Below, in pieces: positions 60,201 through 64,000 of a stretch of DNA of 64,000 bases (the stretch's first letter is position 1; every line of letters starts with the position of its first letter). Source of the DNA: Desmodesmus armatus (Eukaryota; Chlorophyta; Chlorophyceae; Sphaeropleales; Scenedesmaceae); NCBI GenBank assembly GCA_007449985.2, contig VIIQ02000002.1, positions 62,001-126,000 of the forward strand, read 5' to 3'. The notes beneath the pieces were generated by a model. It searched no databases, was not told the DNA's origin, and worked only from the letters and a program-made list of their open reading frames with translations. Made by a program: the position numbers and the translations under genes.

Positions 60201-61907
60201 CTGAGGCAGCCCCAAAAGAGGGTGAATAAGCTCAAGCGCAACGCAGCCCCAACTGGAGGCCGAGCATGGTGCTTGAGCTGGCGGATTCGACTGAGAAAGG
60301 GGTGCTCACACTGCAAACACACCAACACACATTCGTGCTGATTGCGCAAAGCCCTGCCTTCATGACATCGATCAACACGCACCAACGTATGTCGCCGCCC
60401 ATCCTCCACCACGGGAAACTTGCTCGCTGGCCTGTAAGTGGCGCACTCGTTGCCGAGCTACGTCGCCAGTGCCAAGTCCATTGACCAGCATGTCTCTGAT
60501 GCCAGCCCCCCCCCTACCTCAAAAACCATGCACATAGTTCTTGAAGCAGCCCCCCGGCCCCCAAACATACACATCATGGCATGTCTATTCCATGTACTAC
60601 AGTAGTACCCTATAACGTAAACACACAGACACAGAGCACCACACAAGCACCACTGCGTCTTGAACTTTGCTCACCTGCATGTGGCGCACTCCTTGCCCAG
60701 GTGGGTCACCAACACGTAGTCACCAGGTGCAGTCCTGTCCAGCGCCTCATGCGCAATCTGAGAGATCGACACACGCGCCAAGTTGGGCGGCCCAGCACGG
60801 GTGCTGGTGCTGGTGGTACTTGAAGAGAACCTCTGGTGAGAAGAGTGACTGGTGTGAGAGGTGTGAGACAGGGTGGAGCCTGTGCCAATTGCTCCAGCAG
60901 AGTTGGGCATGTCACCAGAGATGGGTGGCAGTGGGGGCAGGGCGCCGCTTGGCTTTGGGGAGGCCTCAGGGCTGCTGTCACTGCTGCTGCTGCTGCTGCT
61001 GCTGCTGCTAGAGCTTGAGCTGCTGCTGCCGCCGTCCTTGCGGGTGCGGCGGCTGCGGCGGTGGGTTGAGGAGGTGGTGGTGGTGGTGCGGTCTTGTGGG
61101 GGTAGCCTGGTGTCGATGGCGGTAGAGGGGAGGACCTCGGCGCGGTAGGTGGTGGTGGTGGCTGGGGTGTTGTCGGAGGGGTTTTGCAGGCTGGGGTGCT
61201 TGTCGATCACCTCCTGGGGCAGGTCACGGCGGCCCTGCAGGACGGGGGGGGGGGGCAAGGACGAGGACCGGGAGCAGATGTTGAAGGTAGGACACAGAAT
61301 ATGCTGAAATGTGGCAGAATTGGGAGCAGGAGACAGGGGGTCAAGTGGGCCTGCTGGGCAGGGTACGATAGTGTCATAGGTGAGTCACAGGCCACACAAT
61401 GCAGAGCCTCTGCATTCACGGTGTGGCAATGCTGGCTCATGGCATCACCCAACAAAAAGACACCCAGTCACGGTGGAGCTGACTTTCCTATCCATGCAGC
61501 TCCGAGTCCGACGTCCCCATCCAGCCAGGTGGGGTGTGAATTGCATTTGTTGCGTTCTCCCTGCCAGTCACCAGACTTTGCAGGAGAATGCATTGTGCCT
61601 GATTGCATTGTGCCTGCTGGTTGCATCGACAGCAGCTGGTCCGCTGGCCCTGGTGTGCATTCTGCCTGACAGTGTAACAATTTAAGCAGCAAACAGCAGA
61701 GCATCACATAAAAGTGCACACCTGCATAGAAGCATGCGTGTCCCACTCCCTCTCCTGGAGCAGCTGTGCCTCCCCCTCCGTTGTAGGGCCTGCGGGTGCC
61801 TGGGTATCCGATGCCTTGGGCACACCCTGGACGCCCTTGCGCCACATGATGTGCGACTGGTCTATGCGCTGCTCTGTGTCGCTCCCCAAGCGGTCTCTGT
61901 TGCCGAT
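46492..61907 (-). CDS. Large coiled-coil protein with Ser/Thr/Gly-rich repeats, unrecognised
   Basis: Exons on the minus strand: 61907-61722, 61234-60675, 59026-58813, 56414-56285, 55980-55877, 55494-55405, 55184-55127, 54932-54839, 54495-54370, 54095-53933, 53642-53510, 51547-50118, 48951-about 47400, 47237-47110, 46806-46492. Phases close at every junction except the one near 47400. The first exon is not identified, so the N terminus is open. Order: basic/Ser-rich head with an S16 run and DSSPEAS; about 300 residues of Ala/Glu/Arg coiled coil (EQEQLLARAKDLEAEQ; RLEALRGEQRELRSRAEAL); then a Gly/Ser/Thr tail. The exon 51547-50118 has nearly three tandem units of about 110-120 residues, each with MPTPxTxVSPTGATFPH and VVGGLVQKGKE-GLDSS. 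A second S-run plus DSSPEAS appears in the next exon, then a Q10 run. Short amphipathic-looking segments recur (SMIQKGKEALGLD, LIASIKGMLGV, FFGSIKKALG). No family recognised; a structural or membrane-surface protein is a guess. It could be two genes. Confidence 0.6.
48234..48263. repeat. CTG/CAG trinucleotide run
   Basis: About ten CTG units on plus, encoding a Gln run in the minus-strand coiled-coil gene. Confidence 0.85.
49439..49620. repeat. Pair of diverged direct repeats of about 80 bp in an intron
   Basis: Segments at about 49439-49520 and 49549-49620 both run from GGGAGCATGCAACAGC to GGTGGCACTGCCGTGC then TGCCTGGCT. They lie in the intron between exons 50118-51547 and 47400-48951 of the minus-strand gene. 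Confidence 0.75.
50666..51300 (-). repeat. Tandem coding repeats within the coiled-coil gene
   Basis: The nucleotide blocks at about 50670-50960 and 51000-51280 are nearly identical over long stretches, encoding two copies of the GSYSVGDAATTGTGIGGGAD / STGLDTEGSSGRGVV unit. A third, more diverged copy lies at about 50430-50540. Confidence 0.85.
51671..52057 (-). pseudogene. Decayed duplicate exons of the coiled-coil gene
   Basis: Fragments at 51671-51738, 51816-51867 and 51919-52057 repeat parts of the start of the exon 50118-51547: GAAACGTACTGCTGGAGGTG, the segment encoding GAGxGM, and the segment encoding SSADTSSSTF. The 52057 copy keeps an acceptor (CTGCAG) and entry phase but has lost a good donor. 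Because both copies enter in the same phase, they would replace, not extend, each other. Confidence 0.6.
53455..53494. repeat. 20-bp tandem duplication
   Basis: GAATTGGTAATGCTGCCATG occurs twice in direct succession (53455-53474, 53475-53494), just inside the intron downstream of exon 53510-53642 on the minus strand. Confidence 0.9.
56685..57896. repeat. Six-copy dispersed 20-25 nt element
   Basis: Copies at 56685-56705, 57378-57400, 57634-57658 and 57871-57896 match GTNGTGCTGCCTCCTGCTGG in plus orientation. Copies at 56743-56767 and 57691-57719 carry the reverse complement GGCAGCACTACAGCC. Spacing is irregular. Confidence 0.75.
58515..58592. repeat. Minisatellite, unit about 20-21 bp, four copies
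   Basis: CAGATCCTCCAANGTGTCGG is repeated four times with one unit slightly short. It lies in the large intron of the coiled-coil gene. Confidence 0.85.
59140..59450 (-). pseudogene. Two upstream duplicates of coiled-coil exon 58813-59026
   Basis: Segment 59140-59278 repeats the first two thirds of exon 58813-59026 (SSGHAAGHVLTHEQEQ...) but ends in a poor donor (GTCATA). Segment about 59375-59450 repeats only the start (PVGHVFV... then QEQLLARAKD) and is frameshifted at a C6 run. Both enter with the same phase as the retained exon, so they could only be alternatives to it. They are either mutually exclusive exons or fossils; decay favours fossils. Confidence 0.6.
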
Positions 61908-62570
61908 CTGCACCACCATCACAACAGCAGCAAGGAGTGAGGGCACAAGACATCCTCAGAGGTCTTGGGGCATTGATCCAGAACAAGCATGGACAAACAA
62001 GTGCTCTACAAGGTTCAGACGCACCTGCATTTGCTCTTTTCTTGTCTTTGCTCTAGTGTTGCTGTGATGTGTGTTTCCTGTCTTCCAACACGATGTACAC
62101 GTTGTAAATTGCGTCGATCTCGTGTGGAAGCGACTACGGAACGATCACTGATGCCTGACGATGCCTGCGCTCTGCCAATATGCTGTTGAGTCAACCAACG
62201 CTGATGACGCACGGTTGCGTCATCGCCGAAACCTTGTAACGTCAGGCTCGGACAGGACTACAGTCGTTGCACAATGATCAAACTATCTATTTGTTCTTAA
62301 TTTCGTTGCTGCTGCCGCTGCCGATTGACCGAGTTTGGTTGGTCGAGAGCAGTTGCAGTCTTGGCTGCTGAGTGGATGTTACATCCTGCAGTGCACGTGC
62401 GGGCCATGCGTGCAAACTGTATACAGTAGAACCAGGCTGTTTCAGCCTGCAAAGTCCCTTGTGCTGACGAGTCAGCTGCCAGAATGTTGCCCGAATGCAT
62501 TCCCAGACGAACACACAAATACAAAACCAGCACACACACAACCACAGCTTGCTGCAGAGACCCGCCAAGC
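61908..62570. other. Region between the coiled-coil gene and AP-1 mu 3' end
   Basis: Should contain the first exon and promoter of the coiled-coil gene and the AP-1 mu 3' UTR. A TTACA (minus TGTAA) at about 62379-62383, some 190 bp past the AP-1 mu stop, may be its poly(A) signal. No first exon could be fixed. Confidence 0.4.
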
Positions 62571-63823
62571 TCAGTTCATTCTGATCTCATAGTTCCCTGC
62601 AGTGGTGATGTAGCGCACCCACGGCAACGCCTGGTAGCCACTCTTCTCAATGACCTTGAGGTACCGCACCTGCATGCACAAGCAAGCCACCACCCACCAT
62701 CAGCTCAAGTGACAGGCTCCTGGAGTGTCAATGCATTCAACAAGCCACCATACAGTACCAATGCAGAGTACATGCCAGTAACAGTGTGGACTTGATCGCA
62801 GCCGGAATGGATGAAAAGTGAAAGTCAAAAGTGATGTTGTGCACCCCGCCAGCTCAGATACTCCCCCTACCTGCATGCCTGATACTGTGAAGTAGGGGAT
62901 CTCAAACTTGACCTTGATTGGCGGCAGCTTGCTGTGCGTCTCCTCCTCAGCCTCTACAGAGGGCAGGTTGAAGTGACACCTGCAGGCAAGACCGCGCGCA
63001 ACACAAACTGTCGCCACATGACACACACAAACATCAGTTGTGCCCTTCCATAGCCCATGCTGGCACAGCCTGACTGCCATCAGCCTCTACAGAGGGCAGG
63101 TTGAAGTGACACCTGCAGGCAAGACCGCGCGCAACACAAACTGTCGCCACATGACACACACAAACATCAGTTGTGCCCTTCCATAGCCCATGCTGGCACA
63201 GCCTGACTGCCAACCCTGCATCTGCTAGCAGTTGCTAGGCAGCCACTAGGGCTTCCTGCATACCAGCTATGTGACTACCAGCTAATTTTCTGCTGCTGTG
63301 CTCACCGCAGCATGTACTCCTTGCCACCAGGGAAGTTGCGCATGTGCCACACCAACGCACTCTTCTCTGGCGCGTAGCTGGCCGAGCCCTGCAGGACACC
63401 AACACACCCAACACAAACATGGCTGCTGATGACCCCTGCATTGTTTGGGTGCAGTGATCTGTATGGAACTCAAGCTGCCAAGGCACTGACCTTCCCAATG
63501 CCATGCACACCACACCGAGGTCAGCTCATGCCAGGTCTGACATCTGCCTGTCTTATCACTGCCGCACTGTGTGGAGCGCGCACAACTGCAGTAAGCCCCT
63601 GTAGGCAGCTGTGACTAGCTGTAGGCAGTATCTACCATGGCTTGCTTGGCCACCCACCTGGCTGCAGCGTGTGACTGGTGCTGTGGCGTCACTAGGCAGT
63701 GGCAGGATGATCTCCACGTTTGTCGCCACGCTGCGCTCCTTGAACTGGCTGCGTGCCTTGACCACATAGTCAGTGCGGCTGCGGCTGGGGCGCTCCACCA
63801 GGCACTCAACCCAGATCAGGGGC
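62571..63823 (-). CDS. AP1M: AP-1 clathrin adaptor complex mu (medium) subunit, 3' part
   Basis: Cargo-sorting subunit of the AP-1 complex at the trans-Golgi/endosome; the mu homology domain binds YxxPhi signals. Exons seen: 63823-63658, 63388-63306, 62979-62871, 62669-62571, all in phase; earlier exons lie beyond the window. Conserved stretches are PLIWVECLVERPSRSRTDYV, KARSQFKERSVATNVEI, SASYAPEKSALVWHM, FPGGKEYMLRCHFNLPSVEA, IKVKFEIPYFTVSGMQVRYL and SGYQALPWVRYITTAGNYEI, ending RMN then TGA (62573-62571). The wording of the last exons fits AP-1 rather than AP-2 or AP-4. A 133-bp tandem duplication covers the acceptor of the third exon listed. Confidence 0.92.
62948..63212. repeat. 133-bp tandem duplication across an AP-1 mu splice acceptor
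   Basis: The block starting CAGCCTCTACAGAGGGCAGG at 62948 recurs at 63081; the copies run 62948-63080 and 63081-63212 and look essentially identical. Each copy carries the 3' splice site and first 32 nt of the exon 62979-62871, so a decoy acceptor sits at about 63112 upstream of the real one. Confidence 0.95.
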
Positions 63824-64000
63824 CTGCGGCAGGGTGGGGGACACACGCGAAGGGTTACGAGTGCCCCTGTATGTGGATGATGGAGCGGGCCCTGTTCTGG
63901 CGAAGGCGGTGCACTTCTTCACCATCTGTGCCACAGTCCTAATCTGGGTAGCCCAAACTCTAAGCTGCACACAAACAAGACAGCCCCGTGCCGAACCCGC

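Overview
The window looks like nuclear DNA of a green alga, most likely a chlorophyte of the Chlamydomonadales type (inference; no marker gene fixes the species). Genes are split into many small exons by GT-AG introns of about 50-700 bp, coding sequence is rich in Ala/Gln (GCA/CAG) runs, TGTAA poly(A)-type signals follow several stops, and the recognisable products include a chloroplast ALB3 insertase, a plant-type 3-ketoacyl-CoA synthase, a plant-type MBD4-like glycosylase and a receptor-like TKL kinase with a long kinase-domain insert. There are no operons, CRISPR arrays or convincing tRNA/rRNA genes.

Layout: (1) 1-8518, plus strand: 3' part of a very large DUF3638/DUF3645-family protein with SF2-helicase-like motifs, 5' end outside the window. 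(2) 10111-14672, plus: an F-box-like/ankyrin-like Ala/Gln-rich protein, interrupted. (3) 15334-17505, minus: a secreted, C-terminally anchored protein resembling the PhlG/phloretin hydrolase family. (4) 19689-23409, minus: 3-ketoacyl-CoA synthase, complete. (5) 23850-26066, minus: an F-box domain joined in frame to an MBD4-like DNA glycosylase, complete. (6) 26386-29747, plus: ALB3/Oxa1/YidC insertase, divergent from gene 5. (7) 30203-33057, plus: prolyl 4-hydroxylase. (8) 33804-42950, plus: receptor-like TKL kinase. (9) about 46492-61907, minus: a large coiled-coil protein with Ser/Thr/Gly-rich tails and internal repeats, unrecognised. (10) 62571 to the window end, minus: 3' half of the clathrin adaptor AP-1 mu subunit.

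Exon joins were worked out by hand from reading phase and family motifs; where phases close perfectly (genes 3, 4, 5, 10 and most of 9) confidence is high. In genes 1, 2, 6, 7 and 8 the frame changes inside otherwise conserved coding sequence, and every change is equivalent to one missing base. Several of these sit in homopolymers, so they probably reflect base-level assembly errors rather than dead genes.

Non-coding highlights are two copies of a short A-tailed retroposon family, each flanked by 10-bp target duplications and lying in introns; a very short A-tailed insert with a 13-bp duplication; a perfect 43-nt palindrome; a six-copy dispersed 20-25 nt element; a 133-bp tandem duplication across an AP-1 mu splice site; and tandemly duplicated, phase-incompatible exons in gene 9. 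The most interesting coding finding is the F-box-glycosylase fusion.
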